A stretch of DNA of 64,000 nt from Mucilaginibacter pineti (GCF_900101875.1 NZ_FNAI01000009.1:124001-188000), one strand, 5' to 3'; positions 8,047 through 16,856 are shown, counted from the stretch's first letter. Notes: generated by a model not told the origin, from the letters alone. Numbers and translations are program-made.

Positions 8047-8463
8047 TTATAAAAAAGCGCTTTTCTCCATCCAGCTCTGCAACAATATCACTGCCGAAAT
8101 ATTGTCCACCAGTTCCTTGTTTTGACGGGCCTTTTTACCCATACCGCTTTGCGCTATAGTTGCCGATGCCATTTTTGAGGTAAAGCGCTCATCCAGCATT
8201 TCTATGGGAATTTCCGGGAAGGTTTTTTTTAGCAGGCCTACAAATCCTTTTACGTGTATGGCCGATTGTGATGGCGTATTATCCATTTGCTTGGGTTCGC
8301 CAACAATAAAGCGTTCTACCTGCTCGGTTTTAAAGTAGGTTTTAAGGTAATCGATAATGTTCATCGGGTGCACCGTATCCAGCCCAGTCGCAATGATTTG
8401 CAAAGGATCGGTAACCGCAATGCCGATGCGTTTGGTGCCGTAATCAAAAGCCATTACTCTCAT
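8047..8463 (-). CDS. ruvX: Putative pre-16S rRNA nuclease YqgF/RuvX
   Basis: The 138-residue RNase H-fold protein has the expected acidic residues: D7 in FDYGTKRIG, E56 in VGEPKQ, D91 in DERF and D120 in VDNISA. YqgF is essential in many bacteria and trims the 5' end of 16S rRNA; it was earlier described as a Holliday-junction resolvase. The length is normal. The start lies just beyond heptad array B, and the sequence TATCTTTAC directly upstream resembles a -7 box, so the leader is very short. It is divergent from holB. Confidence 0.93.
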   Translation of the reverse strand: MRVMAFDYGTKRIGIAVTDPLQIIATGLDTVHPMNIIDYLKTYFKTEQVERFIVGEPKQMDNTPSQSAIHVKGFVGLLKKTFPEIPIEMLDERFTSKMASATIAQSGMGKKARQNKELVDNISAVILLQSWMEKSAFL

Positions 8464-8470
8464 TTTGTAA

Positions 8471-8620
8471 AGATATGAGATGTGAGATATGAGATGTGAG
8501 ATTTTTGCTTTTGTTTATCAGGTTAGCTTAGAATTATTAGTTTTTTGTCTCAAATCTCATATCTCACATCTCAAATCTGTTCCGGCAATGTCTCAAATCT
8601 AATTCCACATCTAAAATCTA
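8471..8620. repeat. Heptad inverted-repeat array B
   Basis: Between the divergent ruvX and holB genes, the left arm (8471-8502) is a strict 7-bp array, AGATATG and AGATGTG alternating. The right arm (8551-8578) is four heptads of the complementary type (CAAATCT, CATATCT, CACATCT, CAAATCT). Decayed copies continue to about 8620. The intervening 48 bp are AT-rich. The two genes' promoters abut or overlap the outer ends. Confidence 0.85.
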
Positions 8621-8638
8621 TTTGCTATTTTGCACCAA

Positions 8639-9784
8639 ATGCAGTTTAAAGAAATAGTAGGACAGGTAGCAACAAAGCAACGGTTACTTAACACGGTGAC
8701 AGAGAGCCGGGTAAGTCATGCGCAGTTGTTTTTAGGCCCCGAGGGTTCGGGCAGCCTGGCGCTTGCCGTGGCATACGCTCAGTATCTTTCCTGCGAGGAT
8801 AAGCAGCCCGAGGACTCCTGCGGCGTATGCTCGTCATGCCGGAAGTATAATAAACTGATGCATCCCGATCTGCATTTCTCGTACCCGTTCTTTGCTAAAC
8901 ATAAGGATGATACCGCCCTTACCTTCATTGAACAGTGGCGCGAAGCCTTTACGGCAAATCCCTGCATGAGCCTTGATACCTGGCGCGGATACCTGGATGC
9001 GGAGAACAAACAAGCCAACATCAATATTGCCGAATGCCACCAGATCATCAAAAAATTAAGCTTTAAGCCTTTTGAATCTGCTTATAAGATCCTGATCCTC
9101 TGGTTGCCCGAATACCTGGATAAATCCGGCAATGCGCTGTTAAAAATAATTGAAGAGCCGCAGCCCAACACGCTTTTTATACTGGTGGCGCAGAATCAGG
9201 ATCAGATCTTAAATACCATTCTCAGTCGTACGCAACTGGTTAAAATACCATGCCTGCATTCGCAGGAGGTGAAGCAATATCTCATCAAAGAGCATAATCA
9301 AACCGAAGATGCCGCTGCCGAAATAGCTTACCTTACAAACGGCAACCTTACCGAGGCCTTAACCATGCTGCAGCATGATACCAAGAGCTATCACGAACTT
9401 TTTGTGCAATGGCTTCGCCTTTGTTTTAGCAATAAGGGACTGGAGGTTTTAACCTTTGTAGATACTTTTGCCAAAATGGGGCGCGAAAACCAGAAGAACT
9501 TTTTGAGATATGGCATCAGCTTTATACGCGAGTGCTGTTTACTGATGGCCGGGGCGGGTAACCTGGTGCACTTACCGGCAAAGGAACTGGAAACAGCCCA
9601 AAAAATGACCAACGTCCTTTCAATAGCAAAGGCTCAACATATAAGTACCGAATTAGAAAAGGCGCATTATCATGTGGAAAGAAACGCAAACCCTAAAATT
9701 TTATTTTTAGATGTATCTTTACAGATTATAAAAGTGCTAAATTTAAAAACCATCCCTTCGGGGAGTCAATATATACCAAATTAA
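8639..9784 (+). CDS. holB: DNA polymerase III subunit delta' (clamp loader)
   Basis: This AAA+ clamp-loader subunit has the delta' layout. A P-loop-like GPEGSGSLALA near residue 33 has Ser in place of the Walker A Lys, consistent with a subunit that does not hydrolyse ATP. A four-Cys zinc module (C in LSCED, then CGVCSSC) follows, and later comes ILSRTQLVKIPCL, an SRC-like sensor region with T in place of C. I use the ATG at 8639; the frame is open three codons earlier to a TTG. TATTTTGC directly before the ATG looks like a -7 box, so the message may be leaderless. ricT follows 2 bp after the stop. Confidence 0.9.
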   Translation: MQFKEIVGQVATKQRLLNTVTESRVSHAQLFLGPEGSGSLALAVAYAQYLSCEDKQPEDSCGVCSSCRKYNKLMHPDLHFSYPFFAKHKDDTALTFIEQWREAFTANPCMSLDTWRGYLDAENKQANINIAECHQIIKKLSFKPFESAYKILILWLPEYLDKSGNALLKIIEEPQPNTLFILVAQNQDQILNTILSRTQLVKIPCLHSQEVKQYLIKEHNQTEDAAAEIAYLTNGNLTEALTMLQHDTKSYHELFVQWLRLCFSNKGLEVLTFVDTFAKMGRENQKNFLRYGISFIRECCLLMAGAGNLVHLPAKELETAQKMTNVLSIAKAQHISTELEKAHYHVERNANPKILFLDVSLQIIKVLNLKTIPSGSQYIPN

Positions 9785-9786
9785 AT

Positions 9787-11292
9787 ATGGGATGTGGAAG
9801 TTGCTCAACAGGGGGCGGATGCTCACCTGCGGGCTGCAAAAGTAATGGTTCATGCCTTACTAACGGTTGCAGTAAATTAGATGTATACGATTGGTTGTCC
9901 CACATGGATATGCCAACTAACTATAAACCTTTTCCGGTTATTGAAGTAAAATTTAAGGGATCGCGGAAGGAATTTTACCTTAACAGTGATAATATTTATC
10001 TTGAGGCTGGTGAGCTGGTGGCTGTTGAAGCTACTACCGGCGGCTATGATATTGGCCATGTATCTATCACCGGCGAACTGGTACGGATGCAAATGACCAA
10101 GCGCCATGTAAAAGAAGCCGATGTGGTTAAAAAGATTTACCGCAAGGCTACCGTTGCCGATGTGGATAAGTGGAAAATGGCCAAGGACATGGAATGGGAA
10201 ACCATGCACAAATCGCGCAAGCTGGCATTGGAACTTAACCTGAGCATGAAGTTAAGCGACGTGGATTACCAGGGCGATAAAACAAAAGCTACTTTTTATT
10301 ATACGGCCGAAGGCCGGGTTGATTTCAGGGAGCTGATTAAAAAAATGGCCGAAACCTTCCGTATCCGTATTGAGATGAGGCAGATAGGTATGCGCCAGGA
10401 AGCAAGCCGTTTGGGCGGTATTGGGTCATGCGGCAGGGAGCTTTGCTGCTCAACCTGGCTAACCGATTTTAAGACCGTATCTACCTCGGCAGCACGTTAC
10501 CAAAATCTTTCGTTGAACACCCTGAAGCTGGCCGGCCAATGTGGCAAGCTGAAATGTTGTCTTAACTACGAGTTGGATACCTACATGGATGCGCTTAAAC
10601 ACATCCCTGATAATGTGAATGTGCTGAAAACTGAAAAGGGTGATGCGCGCCTGCAAAAGACAGATATCTTTAAAAAGATCATGTGGTTTAGCTACCCTCG
10701 CGAAGAATCATGGGTTCCTATGCCGATAGCCAAGGTGAAGGAAATTCAGCAACAGAATCGTGAGGGCATTATCCCGGCCGATTTAGGCGAAATGGTGGAG
10801 CTTGAAAACGCACCGGCAAAGGCACTTGATTATGAAAACGTGGTTGGGCAGGATAGCCTTACCCGCTTGGATGACCGCAACCGTAATAAAAATCAAAAGC
10901 GGCCAAATAGTAATAACAACAATAATAATAACCGCAACAGGAACCAGAAACTAGGTTCACAAGGTGGCGAGGCAAGACCTAATAATCAGCCACAGGGTGC
11001 AAACTCCACGGTAGAAAAACCTGACGGTGAGGGAAATCGCCCGCAGCAGCAAGGAAACAGGCCACAGGGTAATCGCCCGCCACAGCAACAGGGCCCACGA
11101 CCTCCGCAGCAAGGATCACGGCCTCCGCAGCAAGGATCACGGCCGCAAGGTAATCGTCCACCGCAGGAAGGTGGTAAACCTCAGCCGGAAGGAGGAGGAA
11201 ATAACAACAGGCGCAACAGACCAAACCGCCCTAACAATCCTAACAGGAATAATAATAACGAGAATAAACCACCACAGGATCCGCAAGCGTAA
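9787..11292 (+). CDS. ricT: RicT-family PSP1 domain protein
   Basis: The N-terminus is Cys- and Gly-rich (eight or nine Cys in the first 30 residues). A PSP1 domain follows (about 50-300) with the signature GGIGSCGRELCCSTWL near 210-225 and GQCGKLKCCLNYE, which in Bacillus RicT helps bind Fe-S clusters with RicA and RicF. From about residue 365 to the end, the protein is disordered and dominated by N, R, Q, P and G, with repeated QGNRPP/QQGSRPP blocks encoded by short DNA repeats. In Bacteroidota this gene is regularly beside gldH and holB, as here. Its stop overlaps the gldH ATG by one base. Confidence 0.9.
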   Translation: MGCGSCSTGGGCSPAGCKSNGSCLTNGCSKLDVYDWLSHMDMPTNYKPFPVIEVKFKGSRKEFYLNSDNIYLEAGELVAVEATTGGYDIGHVSITGELVRMQMTKRHVKEADVVKKIYRKATVADVDKWKMAKDMEWETMHKSRKLALELNLSMKLSDVDYQGDKTKATFYYTAEGRVDFRELIKKMAETFRIRIEMRQIGMRQEASRLGGIGSCGRELCCSTWLTDFKTVSTSAARYQNLSLNTLKLAGQCGKLKCCLNYELDTYMDALKHIPDNVNVLKTEKGDARLQKTDIFKKIMWFSYPREESWVPMPIAKVKEIQQQNREGIIPADLGEMVELENAPAKALDYENVVGQDSLTRLDDRNRNKNQKRPNSNNNNNNNRNRNQKLGSQGGEARPNNQPQGANSTVEKPDGEGNRPQQQGNRPQGNRPPQQQGPRPPQQGSRPPQQGSRPQGNRPPQEGGKPQPEGGGNNNRRNRPNRPNNPNRNNNNENKPPQDPQA

Positions 11293-11774
11293 TGAAACGG
11301 ACTATCAATACCTTTTGTGGGGCAGTATGCGTGATTTTGACCATGCTGCTGGGAAGCTGTACCGACCCAAAATCTGTTATAGATACCAACACCGCCATAA
11401 CAGATCATAACTGGTCGTACGTGAATAGGGTTAAGTTTGATTGCAAGATAGACGATGAAAAAGCGGCCTATAACCTCTACATGAATTTGCGGGTTACTGA
11501 TGCCTATAAATATGCCAATCTGTTTGTACTCATTTACCAAACTGCGCCGGGCAGCAAGGCAAAAGTTACCCGCTATGAACTAAAACTGGCCAACCCAGAT
11601 GGCGAGTGGCTGGGCAAAGGATCGGGCAATTTATATAGCTACCAGGTTCCTTTCCGCACTAATATTAAATTTCCGGCCAAAGGCAATTACCACTTTGAAA
11701 TAGAACAAAATATGCGCGATAACCCATTGCATGAAGTTAGCGATGTGGGATTGAGGGTGGAGAAGGCGCAGTAA
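11292..11774 (+). CDS. gldH: Gliding motility lipoprotein GldH
   Basis: The 160-residue lipoprotein has lipobox LLGSC (Cys23). The mature part matches GldH, one of the lipoproteins needed for Bacteroidota gliding and its type IX secretion machinery in Flavobacterium: W near the start of the domain, YNLYMNLRVTDAYKYANLFVLI, and LANPDGEWLGKGSGNLYSYQ. It is translationally coupled to ricT by a TAATG overlap. A bidirectional terminator follows 15 bp after the stop. Whether this strain glides is not visible here. Confidence 0.9.
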   Translation: MKRTINTFCGAVCVILTMLLGSCTDPKSVIDTNTAITDHNWSYVNRVKFDCKIDDEKAAYNLYMNLRVTDAYKYANLFVLIYQTAPGSKAKVTRYELKLANPDGEWLGKGSGNLYSYQVPFRTNIKFPAKGNYHFEIEQNMRDNPLHEVSDVGLRVEKAQ

Positions 11775-11789
11775 AAATTTACTAAAACA

Positions 11790-11819
11790 AAAGCCCGGAT
11801 GATCACTCATCCGGGCTTT
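11790..11819. terminator. Bidirectional terminator between gldH and apaG
   Basis: AAAGCCCGGATGA and TCATCCGGGCTTT pair across a 4-nt loop. The stem ends in A/T runs on both strands and sits between convergent genes. Confidence 0.85.
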
Positions 11820-11845
11820 ATAATACTTTATAGTTTATCAGAAAT

Positions 11846-12232
11846 TTAGTTCATCCTGTAAGGAGCGATCAAATAAAATTCGGGGATCTGTACATTAAAA
11901 CTGGCATTATCCAAGAGGCGGATCATTTGGTATTCGCCTTTCATACTGCCCATATCTGTTTTAAGGTTACAGCCTGATACATATTCATGTGAAGTGCCGG
12001 GTTCAATAACCGGTTGCTGACCCACCACGCCTTCGCCCTCTACCTCACGCTTTGCTCCGTTGGAATCAAAAATATACCAGTGACGGCCAATTAGCTGAAT
12101 AGCGTAATTACTCATATTCTCAATGTTTACCTTATATGCAAACATAAAGTGGTCGTTAGCCGGGTTGGAATATTCGGGCTGATATATGGTTTCAATGGAA
12201 ACCTTAACACCCTCAGTTATAGTGGTAACCAT
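11846..12232 (-). CDS. apaG: ApaG domain protein
   Basis: The 128-residue protein is a stand-alone ApaG fold. It has the family core HFMFAYKVNIEN, the RHWYIFDSNG block and the glycine motif GEGVVGQQP. ApaG was linked to Co/Mg efflux in Salmonella, but the biochemical role is unsettled; an eukaryotic relative is an F-box substrate domain. The length is typical. A good promoter box lies 22 bp upstream. Confidence 0.92.
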   Translation of the reverse strand: MVTTITEGVKVSIETIYQPEYSNPANDHFMFAYKVNIENMSNYAIQLIGRHWYIFDSNGAKREVEGEGVVGQQPVIEPGTSHEYVSGCNLKTDMGSMKGEYQMIRLLDNASFNVQIPEFYLIAPYRMN

Positions 12233-12253
12233 GTGAAATGTGTCTGTTTAATT

Positions 12254-12261
12254 CAAATATA
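12254..12261 (-). promoter_or_regulatory. -7 box of apaG
   Basis: TATATTTG on the minus strand matches TAnnTTTG and lies 21 bp before the apaG ATG, in the gap after dusB. Confidence 0.55.
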
Positions 12262-12278
12262 AATTATCTGAACAAATA

Positions 12279-13271
12279 TTACGCCATTTGAAAGGCATAT
12301 TTTTCGTCAATTTCTGCTAAAATCTCGTGCAGTTCGTTCAGTGTGGTTGCGGTAACCAATTTCATGCGGTACTCTTTAAAGTGATCGATGCCCTTAAAGT
12401 AGTTGGAATAATGCCTGCGCATTTCAAATACACCCGTTTTTGGCCCCTTCCATTCTATGGATTTTTCCAGGTGGGTACTGCAAGCCGCTATGCGTTCGCT
12501 AATGGTTGGCTTATCCAGGTGCTGGCCGGTTTTAAAGAAGTGTTTTATCTCGCGAAAGATCCAGGGATACCCAATTGCCGCACGACCTATCATCATACCG
12601 TCAACCCCAAACTCCATGCGCCAGTCGGCCGCTTTTTCTGGTGAGTCGATATCCCCATTACCAAAAATCGGGATCTTGATGCGGGGGTTTTTCTTGATAT
12701 CACGTATCAATGCCCAATCGGCCACGCCTTTGTACATCTGCGCGCGGGTACGGCCATGAATGGTAAGCGCTTTAATACCCACATCCTGCAGGCGTTCGGC
12801 TACTTCGTAAACATTTTTAGTATTATCGTCCCAGCCTAAACGGGTTTTTACAGTTACGGGTAAATGGGTTGCTTCAACAACGGCTTTGGTCATGGCCACC
12901 ATTTTGTTGATATCCTGCAATAAGCTGGCACCGGCGCCACGGCAGGCTACCTGTTTTACAGGACAGCCATAGTTAATGTCCATCAGATCGGGGCCGGCAA
13001 GGGAAGCAATTTCGGTAGCCTCACGCATATGGTCGATATCGCTGCCGAAGATCTGGATGCCAATAGGACGTTCGTACTCAAATATATCCAGCTTTTGACG
13101 ACTTTTTGCCGCATCGCGGATCAGGCCTTCGCTGGAAATAAATTCGGTGTACATCATATCCGCACCGTTTTGCTTGCACACATAACGGAAGGGAGGATCA
13201 CTCACATCTTCCATCGGCGCCAGCAACAGCGGGAACTCTCCTAAATCAATATTTCCTATTTGTACAGACAT
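12279..13271 (-). CDS. dusB: tRNA-dihydrouridine synthase B
   Basis: The 330-residue FMN-dependent TIM-barrel enzyme reduces uridines in the tRNA D-loop. It has the N-terminal LLLAPMEDVSDPPFR block, the catalytic motif NYGCPVKQV with Cys103, RGAGASLL, and the phosphate-binding GNGDI and MIGRAAIG segments. A C-terminal helical RNA-binding domain is complete. It diverges from the CPBP gene, and the two share a compact promoter region of about 40 bp. Confidence 0.95.
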   Translation of the reverse strand: MSVQIGNIDLGEFPLLLAPMEDVSDPPFRYVCKQNGADMMYTEFISSEGLIRDAAKSRQKLDIFEYERPIGIQIFGSDIDHMREATEIASLAGPDLMDINYGCPVKQVACRGAGASLLQDINKMVAMTKAVVEATHLPVTVKTRLGWDDNTKNVYEVAERLQDVGIKALTIHGRTRAQMYKGVADWALIRDIKKNPRIKIPIFGNGDIDSPEKAADWRMEFGVDGMMIGRAAIGYPWIFREIKHFFKTGQHLDKPTISERIAACSTHLEKSIEWKGPKTGVFEMRRHYSNYFKGIDHFKEYRMKLVTATTLNELHEILAEIDEKYAFQMA

Positions 13272-13274
13272 GCT

Positions 13275-13296
13275 TATCTTTAGCCCTGCAAAAGTA
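13275..13296. promoter_or_regulatory. Back-to-back promoter boxes of dusB and CPBP gene
   Basis: On the minus strand, TACTTTTGC (13296 to 13288) fits the -7 consensus for dusB. On the plus strand, TATCTTTA (13275-13282) is a near match for the CPBP operon. The two boxes face each other within 22 bp, so the polymerases would compete. Confidence 0.5.
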
Positions 13297-13311
13297 CGAA
13301 TTTTACGTCAA

Positions 13312-14259
13312 ATGATAAAAGAACCCTATAAGGATTACACGCCGCAGACAACCCGGCTGCACCCAACCCTTCAGTTTTTGATTTTAGTTAGCGGCACTTT
13401 TGCAATGATCTTTATAGGTTTTGCAATTGCAGCAGGCATTATTGTTGTAGTTTATGATGCCAAAACACTAACCGATGTATTGGGCTTTAACACAGGCAAT
13501 AAGCACGCGCTGGCCGGTTTGTGGATATTGCAGATTGTAAGTACCACCATCCCGCTTTTTGTTGCTCCCGTACTTTTTGCCCGGTTTGTGGCCAATGAAA
13601 CGCAGGCTTATTTAAAACCAACGTTTAAGTTTTCACTGGTTTATCTAGTGCTGGTGTTTGCAATAATACTGTTTTGCAGTCCGCTAATGGAACTGCTTAC
13701 TAACATTAATCAAAAGCTAACCCTGCCCGCCTCACTTAAAGGTTTGGAGGATGCGATGCGCGCGATGGAGCAATCGGCACAAAAAGCAACGGAGGCTATG
13801 TTAAAGATGAACACCGTTGGGGATATGCTTTTTGCTGTATTGGTTGTTGGCCTGTTAACGGGTATTGCCGAAGAGTTTTTATTCAGAGGAGTAATACAAA
13901 CTATTTTTACCCGTTGGACAAAAAACACACATGCCGCCGTATGGATAACCGCCATATTGTTCAGCGCCTTTCACATGGAGTTTTTTACGTTTTTGCCGCG
14001 TGTGCTGCTTGGTGTTTTCTTTGGCTATTTTGTAGCCTGGAGCGGCAGCATCTGGCCGGCGGTTTGGGGGCATTTTTTAAATAATGCATCGGCCGTGGTT
14101 ATTACCTATTTGTATCAGCAAAAGCACTCAAGCCTTAACCCGGATAACCAGCATGTATTTAATTACTGGATAGATAGCTTAAGCTTAATAATTGTTTTAT
14201 TTTTGCTTTACATATACAAAAACATAACACAGCAAAAAAAGCAAATGGTTGAATATTAA
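13312..14259 (+). CDS. CPBP family intramembrane metalloprotease
   Basis: This multi-pass membrane protein of about 315 residues has the CPBP/Abi motifs: EEFLFRGVI (motif EExxxR), FSAFHMEFF (second motif with His) and WGHFLNN near the C-terminus. Family members are CAAX-type proteases or bacteriocin-resistance proteins. The frame is open to an ATG at 13270, but that codon overlaps the dusB start and lies upstream of the expected transcription start, so I prefer MIKEP at 13312. It begins a four-gene run ending in psd; the next ATG follows its stop directly. Confidence 0.87.
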   Translation: MIKEPYKDYTPQTTRLHPTLQFLILVSGTFAMIFIGFAIAAGIIVVVYDAKTLTDVLGFNTGNKHALAGLWILQIVSTTIPLFVAPVLFARFVANETQAYLKPTFKFSLVYLVLVFAIILFCSPLMELLTNINQKLTLPASLKGLEDAMRAMEQSAQKATEAMLKMNTVGDMLFAVLVVGLLTGIAEEFLFRGVIQTIFTRWTKNTHAAVWITAILFSAFHMEFFTFLPRVLLGVFFGYFVAWSGSIWPAVWGHFLNNASAVVITYLYQQKHSSLNPDNQHVFNYWIDSLSLIIVLFLLYIYKNITQQKKQMVEY

Positions 14260-14472
14260 ATGGAAAAAAACTGGATCAAAATTTTTACTTCATCCAATTT
14301 TTATCAATCAGAAATTGTTAAGCAAATGCTTACCGGTCACCATATTGACACTGTTTTATTAAACAAGCAAGATTCATCGCACCGGGCCTTCGGCGATATC
14401 GAGGTTTACATTCACCAGGAGGATTTTAGCAAGGCCATTGAGATCATGATCCTCAATCAAATTAATTTATGA
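14260..14472 (+). CDS. DUF2007 domain protein
   Basis: The 70-residue protein is a single DUF2007 domain (KIFTSSNFYQSEIVKQML, then DIEVYIHQEDFSKA). The fold resembles a small signal-transducing or PII-like alpha-beta unit, but no function is established. Its ATG abuts the upstream stop, and its stop overlaps the cdsA ATG (ATGA), so translation is coupled on both sides. Confidence 0.85.
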   Translation: MEKNWIKIFTSSNFYQSEIVKQMLTGHHIDTVLLNKQDSSHRAFGDIEVYIHQEDFSKAIEIMILNQINL

Positions 14473-15305
14473 GACTACGCGCCATCACGGGCTTCTTTTT
14501 TATAATAGTAATGGTGGGTTCTGTTTTACTGGGCTCATTTGTATTCAGTTTGTTTTACCTGGCGTTAAGCGCCTTTTGCCTGTTTGAGTTTTATAAGCTT
14601 ATAAAGCAAAACACGGCAAAGCCAAATGTGCCAATTGGCCTACTTAACGCCGTGTTGTTGTTTACCGCGTTTGCACTGTTCAACTACGCTTCATTTTCAG
14701 CATTGCCTGGTTTAAGCGGAAAGCATATGGCATTCACGCTGTTATTTTTATTGCCTTTAACATCGGGCGCTATACTAATGCTGGAACTTTTTAAAAAGTC
14801 GACCGCTCCTTTCAATAATATAGCTTACACTTATTTCGGGATTATATTTGCCGTTGTTCCGTTTATATTTTTCCACGCGCTGGCCTTTGTTGGCGGCAGT
14901 TTCAATTTTCATATCCCGCTGGCGTTTTTGATTATGCTTTGGGCAAATGATACAGGTGCTTACGTGGTGGGTAGCCAGATCGGACGGGTAAAATTGTTTG
15001 AAAGACATTCGCCAAAGAAAACTTATGAAGGGCTTATTGGTGGTATTGTAATCAGCGCCGGGGCAGCCCTGATCCTGGGCCATTATTACCAGGAGCTATC
15101 GTGGAAACAATGGGTTACAATTGCCATTCTTATCTCCTGCTTCGGTACCATGGGCGATCTGGTTGAATCTATGTTTAAACGCAGTATCAATGTTAAGGAT
15201 AGCGGAGGTATTTTGCCTGGGCATGGCGGTTTGCTGGATAGGTTCGACGGATTATTATTAGCCGCACCTATTGTATATGCGTACCTATACTTCATTTCAA
15301 ATTAG
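14469..15305 (+). CDS. cdsA: Phosphatidate cytidylyltransferase
   Basis: The 278-residue polytopic membrane enzyme makes CDP-diacylglycerol from phosphatidate and CTP. The diagnostic C-terminal signature is intact: FKRSINVKDSGGILPGHGG followed by LLDRFDGLL. About eight membrane segments precede it. Its product feeds phosphatidylserine synthesis, and a phosphatidylserine decarboxylase gene lies 27 bp downstream, so this is a phospholipid operon. Confidence 0.95.
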   Translation: MRLRAITGFFFIIVMVGSVLLGSFVFSLFYLALSAFCLFEFYKLIKQNTAKPNVPIGLLNAVLLFTAFALFNYASFSALPGLSGKHMAFTLLFLLPLTSGAILMLELFKKSTAPFNNIAYTYFGIIFAVVPFIFFHALAFVGGSFNFHIPLAFLIMLWANDTGAYVVGSQIGRVKLFERHSPKKTYEGLIGGIVISAGAALILGHYYQELSWKQWVTIAILISCFGTMGDLVESMFKRSINVKDSGGILPGHGGLLDRFDGLLLAAPIVYAYLYFISN

Positions 15306-15332
15306 TAGTTTTGTAATAAATCACCTATAAAT

Positions 15333-16235
15333 ATGACTTTTCATAAAGAAGGATATACTTCCCTGGCCATTACCATATTGTTTATTGCTGTATTAAACGC
15401 AGTTATCCAGTTTTACATGCCCGAAGCGCACGTGTTAAAATGGATTATCTATATTTTATCCGGATTTTTCTTCCTGGTTATCGTGCAGTTTTTCCGCAGC
15501 CCGTTTTTTGATATCAGCACTGATGAAACCACCGTGCTTTGCCCTGCCGATGGTAAGGTTGTAGTTATTGAAGAAACGGACGAAACTGAATTTTTGAAAG
15601 ACCGGCGTATTCAGCTGTCGGTATTTATGTCGCCGGTAAATGTGCACGTAAACCGTAACCCAATAGCGGGTGTGGTGAGCTATTTTAAATATCATAAAGG
15701 GAAATACCTGGTAGCCTGGCACCCCAAATCATCAACCGAAAATGAACGTACCACCATCGTTATTCAAAACAGCGAAGGGGTATCTGTATTATTCAGGCAA
15801 ATTGCAGGCGCGTTGGCTCGTCGTATTGTGTGGTATGTAAAAGAAGGTGATATAGTAGAGCAAGGACAGCAGTTCGGCTTTATAAAATTTGGATCGAGGG
15901 TTGATGTGTTTTTGCCATTGGGTACCAAAATATTAGTAAACATAGGCGATGTGGTAAAAGGCGGCCGCACCATACTGGCCGAGCTACCAAGCGCGTTGAA
16001 AGCGGTTGCTAAAGCCGAAAAGCATAAACCTGCAGTAACTGTTGAAAGTATAGCTGCACCAATAGCGGAGCCCGTTGCAGATGAAGAGCCAACAGTAATT
16101 ACCAATGCCGATCATCAGCAGGAATTACCGTTGGTTATTGATCACCCTAAAACAGAAACTCCTCAAAAGCCGGTAAAAAAGGCCGCCGCTGCTAAACCAG
16201 CTGCCCCTAAATCACCAAAAGGTAAAAAGGAATAG
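15333..16235 (+). CDS. psd: Phosphatidylserine decarboxylase proenzyme with C-terminal extension
   Basis: Two membrane segments (about 10-29 and 34-52) and a Psd domain lead to the self-cleavage site FGSR. Gly187-Ser188 is the predicted cut that creates the pyruvoyl group. The catalytic part ends near 220, the normal size for the short Psd form. Residues 221-300 are an added tail rich in A, P, K and E with no predicted fold. The enzyme converts phosphatidylserine to phosphatidylethanolamine at the inner membrane and is the last gene before a strong terminator. Confidence 0.92.
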   Translation: MTFHKEGYTSLAITILFIAVLNAVIQFYMPEAHVLKWIIYILSGFFFLVIVQFFRSPFFDISTDETTVLCPADGKVVVIEETDETEFLKDRRIQLSVFMSPVNVHVNRNPIAGVVSYFKYHKGKYLVAWHPKSSTENERTTIVIQNSEGVSVLFRQIAGALARRIVWYVKEGDIVEQGQQFGFIKFGSRVDVFLPLGTKILVNIGDVVKGGRTILAELPSALKAVAKAEKHKPAVTVESIAAPIAEPVADEEPTVITNADHQQELPLVIDHPKTETPQKPVKKAAAAKPAAPKSPKGKKE

Positions 16236-16253
16236 TAATCAAATTGTATAAAT

Positions 16254-16291
16254 CACAAAAGGACTCCCGAATATTCGGGAGCCCTTTTGTG
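16254..16291. terminator. Bidirectional terminator after psd
   Basis: A long stem (CACAAAAGG, mismatch, CTCCCGAAT and its complement) ends in AAAAGG/CCTTTT on both sides. It separates the convergent psd operon and the DUF892 gene. Confidence 0.85.
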
Positions 16292-16310
16292 GTATTATCG
16301 GAAAAGAAAC

Positions 16311-16856
16311 TTACTTCTTTTCTGACTTTGATTTTTGGTTGATACCCGCTTCTGCGATCTTGGTAAGCAAGCTGTCGCAGGCTTTTTCTTCCTGTAGCGT
16401 CGAATCCAATAGTTCGGCCGCTTCATTATAGCCTAAAACGCTCGCTAATGTTTTAAGCGTTCCATAAGAGGCAATTTCATAATGCTCAATTTTTTGAGCC
16501 GCAGAAATAATACCGGCATCGCGGGTGATGCTGCCTTTTTCGGTTTCAGCTATGATCTCTTCTCCCTCTTTCAACAAGCCGGCCATCGCTTCGCACTTAA
16601 CGGCTACAGCTTTTTCGCCGATGGATGCAAAGGCATCTTCAAGGCGCGTGATCTGGTTTTCGGTTTCACTCAGGTGATTTTCTATCGCGGCACGCAACTC
16701 ATCGGAGGTTGCAGCTTTTGCCATTTTAGGCAGCGATTTTGCCAGGTGCTTTTCGGCCCAATAAATGTCTTTTAATTCGTCGATAAACAATTCATTTAAT
16801 GCCGAATCCTGAACGTCTGTAGTTTGTTCTGGTGTTTTTGTTTTTGCAGTTGCCAT
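16311..16856 (-). CDS. Ferritin-like DUF892 protein (YciE/YciF type)
   Basis: The 181-residue four-helix ferritin-like protein matches the DUF892/YciE-YciF family. ELFIDELKDIYWAEKHL opens the domain, and conserved carboxylates and His (ENHLSETENQI, KIEHYEIASYGTL, EEKACDSLL) line the di-iron site. Relatives are induced by stress and may store or oxidise iron. The N-terminal 20 residues are Thr/Lys-rich and disordered. It is a single-gene unit. Confidence 0.9.
   Translation of the reverse strand: MATAKTKTPEQTTDVQDSALNELFIDELKDIYWAEKHLAKSLPKMAKAATSDELRAAIENHLSETENQITRLEDAFASIGEKAVAVKCEAMAGLLKEGEEIIAETEKGSITRDAGIISAAQKIEHYEIASYGTLKTLASVLGYNEAAELLDSTLQEEKACDSLLTKIAEAGINQKSKSEKK

Noticed and set aside
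11027..11410. Plus-strand frame overlapping the RicT tail
   Set aside because: It is an out-of-frame reading of the repetitive tail; its composition follows from the repeat.
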